From NCBI GenBank assembly GCA_013396655.1, contig WBMV01006647.1, forward strand, positions 3,030,926 through 3,094,925: a DNA stretch of 64,000 bases, read 5' to 3'. The notes beneath the pieces are model-generated. The model was not told the DNA's origin, did no database searches, and worked only from the letters and a program-made list of their open reading frames with translations. Shown one piece after another: positions 11,906 to 25,459 of this stretch. A program made the position numbers and the translations under genes. Each line of letters opens with the position of its first letter. Position 1 is the first letter of the stretch. Source of the DNA: Campylorhamphus procurvoides. Lineage: Eukaryota; Chordata; Aves; Passeriformes; Dendrocolaptidae.

Positions 11906-14660
11906 TTTACTAACAGAAACTTCTTCCATTAATGCATCCCAGGATTATGCTCCATTGGTAATGACTACATCATGACATTTTTACACTAGTTTCCACTAGA
12001 AAATCTTGTCTTTCAAGAACAGTAGCACTTCAATATTCGGGAAGCCAAACTTAGAATAAATAATGAAAACATCCTTGTTCCATATGGCACTATCTTCTTT
12101 CATAGGACCCCTCTGAATTCATCTATTTTCTGTTCATGCTGAGAACATCTAAATGAAGGTGCTAACGCTGCATGTTTGAAGAAAATCAAAGCTGAAATCA
12201 AAGAGCAAAATGTCTTACTATGAAGGCACCTTTCAATTCATTCAGCGGTGTTTTGCAGACAAAGAAATAAAAGCCTCTACACCATCAATGAGGCTTTGCT
12301 TAAACTCTGCATCACAGGGACTTGTAAATCTACTGTCACAACTGCTCCAAAATTTCTCACACAGTCAGCCGGAATCAATGATTATATTAGAGGTTTCCAA
12401 AAGATTTTATTTATTTATTTTAATTCTGAAAACTATTTATTTTGAGGGTCAGTCACTGCTTTTTAAATCTGACAGTGGAACCATCATATACACATGAAAT
12501 AAGGTACAAAATGTTGCTTTACCTGATAGTTTTTTTTCTAATACCTGTAACTGCAACAGCTTCTGAAATCAACAGCTATTTTGGGCATTGTGTGCTTTTC
12601 ATCAAATTGCAGTTGGTAGAAATACTCTCTCTAGTGATCTTCAAAACTCTGATATATGTGTCATAAAAATCTATTCATAATTCAATACCCACATTAGTAC
12701 TGGTGCCATTTGGGAATACATCATTTCAACAAGGACTCAAAACACTTACATAAGGATGGCTGGATGAGAAATATTTCCTTTCTAGTTAGGCACAACAAGG
12801 CAGATCTGCTTCATATCTCCTCACAAGAGGCACAATGCCAGCAAAGATCCCGAATCAAGCAAACAAAATGGCAGAAAAAGAAAGAAATCCCATGCAATTA
12901 GCTAATTAGAAATCTCTCACAAGGACTGGAAATACTGGGTCCCAAAGGAAAAGTGTGGGGTTGGGAGGGCTCTGAGCCACAGCCACTTCTGGGTTCCACA
13001 GTGAAGAGTCACACTGTCAGCTCAGGCATCAAGGATGAACTAAAGGAAATGTCAGAGGGTCAAATCCTCCCCTCTGCTGCTTTAGGTGCATAAGATTCTT
13101 CATGAATCAGCCAGGCTCTGTCTCACGCTGACTGTGGTCTGTTCCTTTAGTGCCCCTGCTGGAGTGTTCTGCTGTAGTTATCACTGTATGTTCAGTGTAT
13201 TACACTGATCCTTCCTTGTTTTAACACAACTTCTTACCTTTGGGCCTCCCTATCAACTAAACAAGTTTAAAATGTCCCTGAGCTGACAGAAGAAACTGGG
13301 AGAGTTAGGGATCTCTGCTGGCCCCGTATTTCACCTTGCAGAGCCAGGCTGAAGCCTCTCCTATTTCCGTGCCAGAGGTACCTAAGTTTCTCTGTTACTC
13401 TTCTAACTCATCTGCTTGCCCATCTCACCTGCTCTTCCTCACAGTCTGCATTTCCTTGTTTACTCTTTTTCTCAAGCCATTGCTCTGCAGCTGTCATGTC
13501 CCCCTGCACAAACCTGTCAGAGTTTCAGTGTCACCAGTCCCGTTGCTTCTCAGCTCATCATTTCTCTGAGTGTGTTGAACTTCTTGTCTGCAACAGCTGA
13601 TTAGGGTTGGTCTTTTCCAGTCTCAAACTAGACCCAGTTCAATCCAGCTTTTAGCTACCATTAACTTAGCCTTAATATAGTCTCTAAAAAATTGAATTAG
13701 CCTCCAACCTTCATTTGTGAATGTCTCTCCTGGCAATCAGCCTTTCACCAGAATTCTTGTATTTGATTCTTTTGTGATGCTGTCACCTCCCAGTTTTCAT
13801 TCCTTCTCCTTCTTTGCTTTTTTAATAATCCTTCCTACCCTTCTTCCAGCTTCCTAGGTGGTTCCACAGAGTTGCATCCACTGTTACCATTTGTGCCCCC
13901 TATTTGCTTGGATACTGCCATGAAAGCCACAAACTCTGTAATCACCTTCAGGCTAATGTTTCACAGAATTGCTTCTCAGCTTAAATATATCTACCCAGGT
14001 GTTCTCTCTCTGGCATCCTCTACACGCCAAGGAGTCATTCAAAGGCCAGCAAGTTTTCAGTTCAGTCCCAAAGGACTCTTATTTCCAATAGAGATACAGC
14101 AGTATGCTCAGCACATGTGCATCATCTCTGACTCAAACCTTATTGTGGCTCCTCACATCTGGGCTGATTCCAGGAGGTCCCTTCTCTTTCTTGTGCATCC
14201 ACATGATCAGGCTTTCATCTTGGATCCCAGTGCTGAACAAAATAAGATGGTGCTCTGGACCAGTAGACTTTTCATACTATCATTGTCTGAAGATGAGAAG
14301 CCTCAACTTCAGGCAGAATCTTAGTGGAAGAGAGAGACACAGCCCTTTAAAATATATACATATATTTTGTATGTATATAGATCAGCCGATGCCCCAGACA
14401 CCCCAACGTTCTCTCTGCTGAGATATTTGAAAGCTGCATCTTGCTACCAGAACTTTATTTTAGAGTTTTATCTCTTGCTGGTATTTCTTCATAGGATGTG
14501 AAAAAAATAAAGCTCTAAAACACACAATCTCCCTAAACTCAAAAGCTTCCCAAAAGATTCCGCAACTGCAAACACCAACAGTGGCTACATTTTTTTCTCC
14601 TCATTTCATCCAGCATGAGTCTCTTTCCAGCGCTCGCTGCCTGTATTTTTCCTCTCAAAA

Positions 14661-14678
14661 TAAAAAAAAAAAAAAAAA
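14661..14678. repeat. Poly-A tract
   Basis: Seventeen-base A run after CTCAAAAT. No processed-pseudogene body or SINE was recognised on its left side. Confidence 0.85.
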
Positions 14679-15329
14679 CAACCCAACTTGTTTTGGAGGA
14701 AAGAAGCACTTAGAACTGCTGTTAACATTTCTTCAGTATTCTAATGAACTTAATAAGCTCCCAGGATGCTTCTTACAATGTAGAGAAACCTTCAAAAATA
14801 TTATAGTGACTTTGTTTACTCCAGCTATGAGGAGCATTCCAGATGACTGGGGCGATACATCAATACTGCACGTGTTCTTTAATGCTGGAAAGGAGCTCAC
14901 AAGAGGAAACAATTATTCACTTTGAAGCTTTTTAATATTTCTGAATGTGACTCAATTACAATATTCTGCCCGTACACGTATTTTTTGCTTCACCTGAAAT
15001 ATCACTTGATTTATGATGGAACCCTTTTTTTTTCTCACCCAGTTCTAATTTCATTTATATCTCGCTTACAGGTTCTCTATAATTCAGTAGAAGTTGCAGC
15101 TTGACACTGTTCCTCTGACATCTAAACTAGTTCCAAGAGCTAACAAAGTCCCCTGACTCTGCCTAGAGCTTTGAAATAAAGAACTCTTATTTTAACTCTT
15201 ATTTTTCCTACAAGAAATGTGTCTAGAGCCTCAAAAAATATTTTAAAAATTTTAAAAAATAAAAGCAAAATACATAAAAATGAGCTTGTTGTCACTATCA
15301 GAGCAACAGATAGGGCTTGGCAAGGCTGA

Positions 15330-15480
15330 GTACAGATCTGCTCCCAGTTCTACCAGTGGCTCCCAGTTGCTTTAACCAGGAAGTCACCTCACTCCTGCAA
15401 TCCTCACTTCCCCATCTATAAACAGGAAATATGTTGCAGCTCTCCCTGTAAGGCATTTTAAAATCCAATGATTATGCATG
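15330..15480 (+). mobile_element. MIR (CORE-SINE) relic
   Basis: Sequence order follows MIR sense strand: GTTCTACCAGTGGCT, then GGAAGTCACCTCACTCCTGC, then CACTTCCCCATCTATAAACA, then a CTCCCTGTAAGGCATTTTAAA tail-side region. It is heavily diverged. The order of the three motifs, rather than any one of them, supports the call. Confidence 0.55.
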
Positions 15481-15489
15481 AATTTTTTT

Positions 15490-17300
15490 CACATATCAAT
15501 CTTGCAATTCATTGAATGTTTGAACTCTCAGGGCAACTGAATTTGCACGAATAGCTGTTTATTGAAAGTAACTGAAAATTAAGCACTTATCTCAGATATC
15601 ATTCTAAATAATTTTTAGAGAGGAAATTATTTTAAGGTTGAATTTTTGGGCTGAGAAAATAGATCATGTTGCTAATATGAATTACTATAAACTGCCTGAT
15701 TCCCTCAAAATATGCAGAAACTAGAAGAGAAATTAAAAAGTTGCAATGAGCACATTGGCAGTAACAAGGGGCTTCAATTTACAAACTAATTGGGACAGAA
15801 GGAAACAAACAACTTCAAAAGAAATAGTTTGTAGACTGAGGTCTTATATACCGACGAATCCTAAATGAAGCTGTAGCAGGGGAAGGGTGAAAAAAAGTCA
15901 CCTGTAATATGGTCACACACACCTCAATTCCCCGGGGTACCTCGTGCACCTCCAGCACGACTGTGAGCAAAGGGCCTGGGCACAGGGAGGAGTTCACAGG
16001 TTGCTGCGGTTTTGCTCATAATTAGCAAATGTAATGCAAGAAATATTTCATTTTATTGGCTCAAGACTCAACAAGTTGTCTGGAAATCACCACAGGTGTC
16101 CTCATTCTCAGGGATCAGGCCACCAGCAAGGCTGTCCTTATCTTTGTCACTGCCAACCACCAGCAAAACAGGAGGAATGACCATTATCATCTCCACACAC
16201 ATTATTTGCTCTTCTGTACTGTTTATGTTATAGCACTGCCAATACCTCCTTTTCAGACACCCCACACACAACATATAAAAGTACCAGATTTAATAAACCT
16301 TAGGAACAATTAAGAAGCTTAGTTAGGAAGTGCCCAGTGTCTCACACAGCCACAGCTACAGGAATACACCAACTGTAGTGTCATCACACCAGCTGCTTCT
16401 TACTCTGGCTTTCCATAGAGACTGAAGTTCCCCACTATGATCTTGTGTGGTGAAAAAGTAACACTATTAATCTAGAAAAATAAATATGATTAGTTAATAG
16501 CCTATTTGGTGATGAATTTACTGATAACTCAGTTGTAAGGATAATTGCTTATATTTGTACTGAAATGGTGTTGCTACTCCTGTACAACATTCATTGCATC
16601 CCTTGGCCAAATAACCCATAATAGCAGATCATAGTCTGAAGCCTTAAAATTCCACCAGACTGCTCTTTTACAATATTTAAGGAAAACAAATCATTAAAAA
16701 AATAGGAAAATGGGCGAGGGGAGGTAGAGAAGAAGACAGGGCAAGGACACTGACTCAGTCAAATTTTTATTCACACTGCCATGGAAATGCTGCAACAGCA
16801 ACAGGCCTGCCTTGCTACTTCATCAGTACCATGAGACTAGGAAAAGAGAAACTTTGGGAAGTAGAAGTCCATTTTGAATATGTATACACTCATATCTTCT
16901 TCTTTTGCTAAACTGAGTCTATCCCTATAAAGTATTTCTTCTGAAATTAGCTAAAACATCTGTCCTTTCTAACTGCAGAATTTGGTTTTTTTTTTCTGTG
17001 CTTCAACATCACAATCTTCTCCAACTCTTAAAGGAAGAGGCTATAGATCATCATGCAATCAAAGCCAGAATGTTTTTATATTTCCATCTGCTTCTACCAC
17101 ACTCTCATTTTATGGAAAATCACTTTCATTGCTGCTTCTTTCTTTCATTTTACTGTCTATTTACTTCTCAAAAACAAACTGGGGAAAAAAAACAACCTAT
17201 ATATTCCACAAAGTTCTTATTTAAGAAAAGTGCCTGAAGCACCAAAGAACCACGCTTGGGAACTCACATGGAGGATGAGCAAGCATTTAAGGCACTGAAA
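15490..17300. other. Intergenic sequence, no recognised gene
   Basis: AT-rich unique sequence with several short overlapping chance frames at 16.0-16.3 kb and 17.0-17.3 kb. I see no repeat, exon or structured element. Confidence 0.6.
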
Positions 17301-17309
17301 CTGCAGCTG

Positions 17310-17412
17310 GGGAGATGCAGCAGCAGCTCCAGTTTCCTTTCTGACCTTGGGCAAGTCACTCACTTGTCTGGATGCTTCAGTTCCTCTCACTCCTGAAAAG
17401 AGGATGGAAACA
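17310..17412 (+). mobile_element. MIR (CORE-SINE) relic
   Basis: Contains the diagnostic 'TGACCTTGGGCAAGTCACTC' followed by CTTGTCTGGATGCTTCAGTTCCTC, which aligns to the tRNA-derived/core junction of MIR. This is the clearest of the three MIR relics in the window. Confidence 0.7.
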
Positions 17413-17419
17413 TTCCATT

Positions 17420-20400
17420 AAACACAGCCTCTCCTGCATTTTTTTAATCTCACGGAATTTGCACCCTGAAATGACTAATCCTTGGTCTAGGGTGACGCAG
17501 CACCCAGCTCAGTGCATGGGTCTGTGGTTATCTGCACTACAACTGTTCTTAGAACTGAAGGAACAACAGGCTTGTTGTGCCTCAAAATAATGGAGTGGGG
17601 AAAAGTGCTTGGGAACACAGATCACCTTTCATGAAACTCTAAAAACACACATCACGCTCATATGGGCACATACGGGCCCCACACGTTTTGTAACACGATC
17701 TGCCCAGAAATTCAAGCAAGGCAAATTAGGAATTTCAGCTGTCATTACCCAACTACCAGGATACCTTCAGGGAGCTGAAACAAGTCAGGTATTAGTGGAT
17801 GAGCAGCAACAGCTAATGTGGAACCTCGAAAAAAAGATTAGAGAAAATTCTACATTAAAGCCCCTTTAGCTCCAGGGAACACACGCTAAAAGCACAAATC
17901 CCAGCATTACTTCATTAAGAATACAGAGAGAACTTTTTAAGTGTGAAAGAAAAATTTCAGGATATGCCACACAATATCCCCTTCTAAAGGAATTGTAGCA
18001 GAAGAATGTTTCCTCATGTTGACAAATCTGGGCTGCCACATTTTCATACAAATGATGTACAGAAATAAAGGCACAATAGAGGAAAAACAAGTGACTTAGT
18101 GAATTGAGTAGCTTAGTGATTTAGTGGAGACATAAGGCTGAGACTGTAAGAAGAAATGAAGATTCAAACTCTTTGAGGCATAAAGATGTTGTAAAGGAAG
18201 GAAAGAAAGAAAATGTGACAAAGGACATGTGACTTTCTATGATATATATAACTAATGACCAAGAAACTTGGACTAAAGAAAGACCAAGGCAGTTAGGGAT
18301 TTAAGGCAGAATATCATTTTTTTCCCAGCAAGACTATAAAAATTTAAGCTAAAAAAGAAATCAAATGACTTCCAATGTGAAAAAGCAGTAAACATTATGA
18401 ATTTTTAAAGTGTATTTGAAGGATGAGAATCCTTCCTGAGAACAGAGAGAGGAGACTGGTTAATTAAAACTACCAGGCAAACGCAGCCTCTCTCAGCTGT
18501 TTCCCAGCTCGGTTTCACACACCCCATGCTCCTGTATCCAGTACAGCAGGAAGGTTGGTCCGTATCAGTCGAAATGTTCTTTATTCTGCTGACACAGAGT
18601 GCATTTATATCAGACTTGGGTGTTTCCACACTGTAGATTTGCATTACAAACCAGCTGAAAAACCAGCCCCCAATTATGCCACACGTATGAGCAGTATTCC
18701 CTCAAATCTCTGCAACTCATGCAGTAACTTCCCATGGGTTACTGAAGTTTATTTTTCCCTTTGTTGCCAACACCAGTCATCTAGTTTTAAAAAAAATTCC
18801 TGTTGAATTTTTCTATAAATTAATTATTTGGTACTGAGTGAAGGTGGAAACAGCCAGTAAGAATAAGCTTGCAGGAATATTTTCCAATGAAGAGGGAAAT
18901 TTTTCATTCACAAATAATTTTCAAAAATCTACCATAATTATAAAAATTTTCCATTCATTCCTCTAAGGGGAAAACGTTTATCATTTTGATTACCACTTAG
19001 CAGTGTGAAGGTGAAAAAAAAAGTAGGAGTAAAATTTAAAATCCCAGCTCTGCTGTTTCCTTGCTTTTCTAAAGGAAGGACAAAAAACTGTATAACATAA
19101 GACACTATTCAGTTGGCATAAATATTGTAAATATGCTTGTAATATTCATATAAGTTCATAATTTTATTGTTCCAAGCATCTGGATTTTGGAGACTGAGCA
19201 CTTGGGCTTCTGAAGTCAATTGGGAAAATCATGAAAGAATTCAATTAGGAAAAAAGGAACTGTAATTGTTGCTTCTGGCACTCACTTTGGATTTAGGTCC
19301 CTGCATTCACTAGACCAAAAATGACTAAAATTGCCTAAGTTTGATCATAATAAAAAGGAAAAAAAATCTTTCTTTTCTGGTTCCATTAGGCAATCTCAAT
19401 TTTGCAGGATGTAACAGTGAAGTTTGCACATTAAGTTCCTAGAAGCTCAATTTTCTATTCGATGGTGGGGGAGAAAAAAGAGGAGAAAAGTAGTTTGCAC
19501 TTGGATAAGAAATAACCAAATGACAGTGCCATGTACAAATGTGTGCTCCAAAATGTAATTTGGGGGTGGCTTGACTACAGGAAAAAGGGAGGTCAAAGAT
19601 GCCATTAGAGAAAAAAAGGATCTATCTTAGGCCATTTAAATAATAATGTGTGATTGCTTCATGTGGTGTATTTCCTACTGTCTCATTCGTAAGAGTTTGA
19701 AGTAATGAGATTTTTCAGTTATCTTTTGAAGAATATTCAGTAATCCAATGGCTGAATCCAGAGCTGAGTCGAGGTCCTGCACACCCTTAAAGAAAAGAGA
19801 ACTGGGAAATGCAAGACTTTATAGGATTAAACCCTGACACCACATTCCCAATTAAAAGGGAGGAAACCCCCCCAAAAAATAACATAGGGAAGAACGCAAA
19901 GACAATTAATTATTTAATGTTAATTCGTATTTTTCTCTGGAGATGTAGATATGCCATAAAAGCAAATCATTTGAAGTACCACTTAGAAAGGAAGCAGATT
20001 TTGATGGTCTAGGAATTTGAAGGCAAGGAAAAGGTCATACTTCAACACATCCATGTGTACTAAACATATAGAAAAGCTAAAGTGCAAAAGGGGGGCCTGA
20101 CCAGCCTGAGGCCAGTGGATCTATAGACACCATGTCGGAAGTCCAGCACACCACTAAGAACTTTGTGCTCTTAATGCTGTGCTGCAAAGCTTTAATCCAA
20201 GCTAAATTCAGGAGGAAATGGAATCTCTCAGAAGCCTTTCAAGGCAGGTAACTGGAAGCCTTTTATTTCCTAAAAAAAAAAAAAGGAGGAAATCTGGCAC
20301 ATCTGCAATTCTTGCCTGTTACTGGAATATTTAAATATGACCTAAAAAATTGAATCTGACCCCGAGGAAGGTCTGTCCATTGGCTTCATAATTATTGATG

Positions 20401-21080
20401 CCTGTGGTTAAGCACACTTAGGATTTTCTATTCAAGGTTCAGTTTTGCCTTGCAAATAAATCTCTCTCAGAGTAACAACTGAAAATTTCCAAATGGGACA
20501 TTTAGTTTTGCATCTTGATTGATTTTTAATTTTTTTTTTCATCTTGAGAAAAGCAGCCTGGCTTGTTCACTGGCATGAGGTCTGGTGAAAATGTGCTTTG
20601 TGCATGTTGACATTTGGGACAGTCTTGTGTAATATTTTCATTCTCAGAAGCAGAGCCCTGAATTTTTACCAGAGGGACAAATCGCACAGAAAGAAAATTC
20701 TGTTGCCACCACATTAAACTATTCAAATCTGGCTGCGTTTTGAGTCTCTGAAAATATTTGCCCAGCTAGAAACCCACTCGAATTTCACAGCTAATTTCTC
20801 AGCTCAATGCCTTATATCCTCACAGCTCCTTCAGTCTGAGTGGACTTTGCACACAGAGGTTCCTGCCCACGCTTGAGCAAGCCCTGAGCCATCCCCATGC
20901 AGCAGGAACTCAGTGTGTTCTTGCAGGCAGCTGTTCCTTTGAGAAGACAAATACTCCTGTCATCGACCATGGCACAGCTGGATGGAGAGCAGTCAGTTCC
21001 TGTCTTCTCTACAATTACTGTTTCCACCCTGTCCAAGGGGAAAAGAGTCAAAGCCAGCCTGGGCTGCAGTGCAGAGGAGT
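17420..21080. other. Intergenic sequence, no recognised gene
   Basis: Unique AT-rich DNA. A stretch at about 19195-19255 (CTTCTGAAGTCAATTGGG and a second AATTCAAT) might be a degraded copy of the palindromic 'GAAGTCAATGG' repeats seen elsewhere, but it is too diverged to assign. Nothing else stands out. Confidence 0.55.
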
Positions 21081-21084
21081 GGAT

Positions 21085-21192
21085 TGTATACATAGATGTA
21101 TACACATATGTTTTATATGTATTATACATATAATTTTTATTATATACGTTTTATATATACTATACACACACACACAGACACACATATATATA
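21085..21192. repeat. Compound (TA)n/(CA)n microsatellite
   Basis: Irregular ATAC/ATAT units grade into a short ACACACACACAC run and back into ATATATATAC. Six-frame translations across it are repeat artefacts. Confidence 0.85.
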
Positions 21193-21194
21193 CT

Positions 21195-24100
21195 TTTGAG
21201 AGTTCCATTAAAGACACTATGCCAAAAGAAGTTCTTAGGGTTGTAAAAATCGAGTTCTCCAAAAATAAAAATGGCAAAGTGAGAACTGCACTTGGACATT
21301 TCTTTAGCTGCCTTTAACATGCAGCTTCTGGTACAACTTCTATGTACATGACAGTATTAATTTTTAAAGACAGGAGTTCCACCTCATTCAGAAGACTATG
21401 TTGTGAATTCAAGCACAGACACCAGGGATTTGATTTGCAGGGAAGCAAACACTCACATCTGTAACTGAGACCAGCAGAAAATGCAGTTTGAACATATAAC
21501 ATGCTCCAGAAGACACATTATTTTGAAAAACCTAAATACTAGGCATTTCAAACTGCATTTACAATATTAGCACTTACTTTTAATCTACGCCCTAGGTCAT
21601 ATTCACACAGGGACCCAACACTGCCTCACCTTGCAGGGGTGCCATGCTAATTAATTCACAAAAAATTGCAAATCAGCACGATACAACACTGAAAGCACAA
21701 TGCAAAAGCAGGAGAAGACTTTATTTAATATGTTGATGTATGGTTTCAGTAGCACTCAGTAAATAACTGAAGAACAATGACTAGAGAAAATACTGAACTA
21801 CAACTTATTCAGTCGGAACTTTATGCTGAACAAAGCAAAGGTTATCTGGAACTAGGAGAAGGGCGATTTGAAGTTTTAAAGGTGACTTTGATCCTGGGAC
21901 TTCTAAGTGCTTGACTTGCTTGACTTTGAGCTTTTTTTTATTTTTTTCCCCTTAATATTAGTAAAGGTTTGGGCAAGGTCAGTTGTATGTAAATTGGACT
22001 CATTTAATGATACTGGGTGGAATTCAGATTAGAATGTAAAAAATCCCCTACAACACAGATGAAATTTAAAGGGTTCCTTGTTGTAATTAAAGGTATGCTA
22101 AATTGATAAGGAAGAAAATCTGTCTGGAGGGAGCATAATGACCACCCTTGTAATGAGTCACTCCAGGCAGAGCAATGGTCAGACCCATAACCTTAAAGTC
22201 ACCTGCTCGCATAGGCAAAAAAGTAAGTAAGGCAACAACATATATGTATTTACCATCTCCATTTTCTTGGTAACCTCTATTCTATCAGCAAACAGTGGCC
22301 CAAGTAGCATGATCACTCCAAAACAATTAGAACTGTTATTACTCCTTCTGGAAACAGGGTAGAAAGAACCGAGTCTCTCTTTCAGGATGAAAGCTCTGTA
22401 CAAAAGACATGCTGTTCCCTTGGTGGGTAACATTTGTCTGAGCATCTCCCACCATGCACAAAGGAACTCTGCAGCCTGTGTCCAGCTGAAGAATGCACAG
22501 CAGTTGCCATTCAAAGCACAGAATCTGAGTAGATTTAGACATCTTGCAGGGTTCACTCAGATAGTATCTGAGCACTGAATTTCTTGAAGAGAAACTTCCA
22601 TCTCTCCCCACGTCCTGTTTTAGGTGCCCAAACCATCTTTTTGGGCTCAGTGTATTCATGATAATACGGACTAATGGCATTACAGGTGAATAATCCCTGT
22701 TCTGCTGGATACCAACAGGAGGAGAAGGAAATTCCTGTTGTTGTAGTAGCAGGTACCTGCCCCTTCTCCGGTTCTCAGACAGACCCTTGGCTGCCTCTCT
22801 CTCAGCCACCTGCCTGAAGCAGTTCCTGTTTGACACAGGATCCCAGGACCTCTCTGATACAGGTCTCTAAATCATATCCCCTTGGCTGGTCATTGCTGCT
22901 ACAGCCTGCCAGACTTCCCTCCAACAGAGTTTTTTCTTGTGGAAGACAAGGAGCACTACTAAAAGGCTGTGATGCAGAAAACAAATTCCTCAAAACAAAG
23001 TATGATTTATTTTGTCAAAAGGTACACAGCACTCAGACAAATGGACTTAAAATAGCAGAGCCCAGGGCAATAATGTTACCGCTTGGCATCACCTTCAGCC
23101 TCTGGGGAGATGTGATTTAACCTTGATGTCCACGGCTCCCTCGGGTACCTTGTCACAGCTGCCCTGGCCCTTGGCTCTCAATCACCTCTAGCAGCCTGTG
23201 GCAGCTGCCTGCTCCTCTCTCCACCAGCTTACAACACTCCAGTCTTGTACCAGATCAGGGTCTTCTTGCCTCCTGCTTTCTCAGCAAGACAGCCCTGCTG
23301 CTGCTGCTATTAAGACTCTGCAGCTGCAGCTCGTGGATATAAATACAATCACTCTGTTCAAGTATTTCTGAAGTGCTCTTTTTCAGTCCCTTATTTTACT
23401 TTTCTTGCCTGTTTTTTTTTTCTTCTCTGTTCCCCTATCTTCTGCCTACATATTTCAATTACCGTGATGGAACTCACTCCAAAGAGCCAGACAGACACTA
23501 CAGTCATGAAAAATAGTTCCAAAACAGAGGAATGGAAGTACTGGGCAGAAGAAGACTGAATTTATACCTGCTCCCAGGAAAGGGTTCAAAGCAAATTCCA
23601 GTACCTGTACAGCCCCTGCATTCAGCCCTGGGCTGTTTCCATCCCTCCTGCCCTCATAGCTGCAAGCTATGAACTTTATTACCTATTCTGAGATCTCTTC
23701 TTCCCCCTCTTTCTCCAGGATACAGAAATTCCACTCAGAAACTAGATTTAAATGTATCTTTTAAGAGAAGACATCAACCTTATCCTTTCTCTGTGGTTCA
23801 CCCTACTGCAGAGTTCCTTAGGAACGCTATGGAAGTGTCATTTTCTCTCCCAGAGAAACCTGCAAGTGTGTTGTAAATGTCCAACAGAGAGGTGGGAAAG
23901 GAAAGCAACAGAAGCCCAAGACACACAGCAGTGTTTCAGAGCTACTGGTCATGGAACAACATGCCAGAAGATTATGAAAGGAATTGCTTTAATGTCTACA
24001 CTTTGTCTACACTTGGCTTTTAGCATTTAGCAATATTTGCGCCTATGTTAGCCCATGCTTTTCTTACAAAGTAATTTTCACTTTCTCACAACCCAGGGGA

Positions 24101-24290
24101 GTGAAGTTAACACAGACTAAATGAAATGCCATGGCATTTTTCCGTCTCTCTCAAATGATGGTGGTGTGAAAGTCCAGAGAATGAGCCATAAACAGCAAAT
24201 CACACAGTGGGTGGGAAAATGTGGGGAGGAGGGAGTGACTGGATGAACCTTCCGTCACTGATTGAACAGGACAGCACATTTAGATGAAAT
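21195..24290. other. Intergenic sequence, no recognised gene
   Basis: Unique DNA, slightly more G+C-rich at 22.6-23.35 kb. The largest frame (165 codons, minus, 22836 to 22339) has no recognisable domain, and overlapping frames of similar length suggest chance. No repeat family was identified. Confidence 0.55.
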
Positions 24291-24600
24291 TAAATTTTGG
24301 TGTTGAAATTATGTTGCAGCAGGGACGATCAGCTGAAAATATTGATAGCAATAAAACGAAATTCTAAAGAAAGTGGCACTGCATCAGAAGACAGCACCTT
24401 GGCACTATTTATGTTAATTTCTCCAGGTTTCATCCCCATCTGCATTAATGTTGACACCTCATGTAACCAAGCAAATAACTCTCAAAGAGCCAGGGAGTGA
24501 AAGTAAATGATCGCAGCTGCCATTAGGCTCCTATATGGTGTAGTAAGCAAACGCACCAACTCATTACGACCTTGATCTAACAACCCCAGGAGATGGCTCA
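24290..24600. promoter_or_regulatory. Candidate conserved non-coding element
   Basis: Repeat-free complex sequence with retained CpGs (GGGACGATC, AAAACGAAA, GATCGCAGCTG, AAACGCACC, TTACGACC), an E-box CAGCTG beside GCCATTAGG, and GCATTAATGTTGACACC. The composition resembles the block at 10.3 kb. Enhancer function is inference. Confidence 0.3.
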
Positions 24601-25068
24601 AAGGCTCATCAAGCACTACATTTTTAAATGTTATTTCATGGAGAATGTTTATAGAAAGTTACATTTCTCTTACCTGTTTTCAATTATGACAAGCAAAAGA
24701 CCGGCAGAGGAGAGTGGGAAAATAAAAATGAGAACACAGAAGGAAATCAGAGGCAAGTGAATCAAAAGCAATAAGCAAACCTCTTTCTATAGCCAGGCAT
24801 GTCTTCAAAACTATTTAAGAGGTCACATATAGCAGAGAACACCTATGTGGGTCACCTCAGCACTGTGTTAGCAAGCATATCCAATTCCATCACCTCAAAA
24901 CCTGCCTCTCCAAAAATACTTCACACATGAAAATAACTTTAAATAAATGACAGCAGAGTCCTGTTGGTTTGCAATTCAGTCACTCTCGTGAAGCATCTTG
25001 CAGGGGCTCTTTTCTGGGAAAAAGGATACACTGAATCATAAATTTTTATTTATTCAAAGCAGTGAAGG

Positions 25069-25130
25069 CCAGATTTGGGCAATTGAAGTCAATAGAAAAA
25101 TTCCCGCTGACTTCAATGGACTTTGAATCT
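25069..25130. repeat. Palindromic ancient interspersed repeat
   Basis: 'CCAGATTTGGGCAATTGAAG' then TCAATAG, and 'CCGCTGACTTCAATGGACTT' facing it, form an imperfect inverted repeat. The GAAGTCAATGG/CATTGACTTC pair is common in bird and reptile genomes, probably from old MITE-like elements. I cannot assign the exact family name. Confidence 0.5.
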
Positions 25131-25459
25131 CATGCGAAGTTCTCAACAGACTTTTGCCTTGGCTTTAATTCAGCTGTTGTCCCTTCTCCTTCAGATGCAG
25201 TTGCCATTTGGTCAAATTAACTGTTGTCAGGCTCAGGAGATAGATGGGATTTTGGATCTGTGGCTGTGTGGCTGCCCCTGTTCCATTTTCATTTTATACA
25301 CCTGCCGCTCCTTTTTTAATTGGAAAATTACTTTGTTACACTTAAATTGCTTTCAAAGGCAGTATGTCCAGGCCAGCAGATGCACTAATGAGGGTTCTTT
25401 ATCTTTAAAATGTGCAAAGGGTAATTTTCTTTTTTCACTTAATTTTAGAAATATTTAGC

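Larger units (their letters stand above)
11410..15320. other. Intergenic sequence, no recognised gene
   Basis: Unique DNA with one MIR relic (11.8 kb), a poly-A run (14.66 kb) and a pyrimidine-rich stretch at about 13.38-13.86 kb. The latter gives open frames up to 150 codons (13872-14324, plus) that lack any recognisable domain or splice context. Nothing else is supportable. Confidence 0.6.

Noticed and set aside
13872..14324. 150-codon plus-strand frame
   Set aside because: Pyrimidine-rich sequence depletes stops; a second frame overlaps it for a third of its length and neither looks like a protein family.
22339..22836. 165-codon minus-strand frame
   Set aside because: Overlaps another long minus frame (22556-22179) and plus frames; no domain or splice evidence.
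25132..25458. Plus-strand ATG frame with a signal-peptide-like start (MRSSQQTFALALIQLLSLLL)
   Set aside because: The rest has no domain, Cys pattern or splice context, the region resembles non-coding AT-rich DNA with an ancient repeat at its left end, and such hydrophobic starts arise easily from T-rich sequence.
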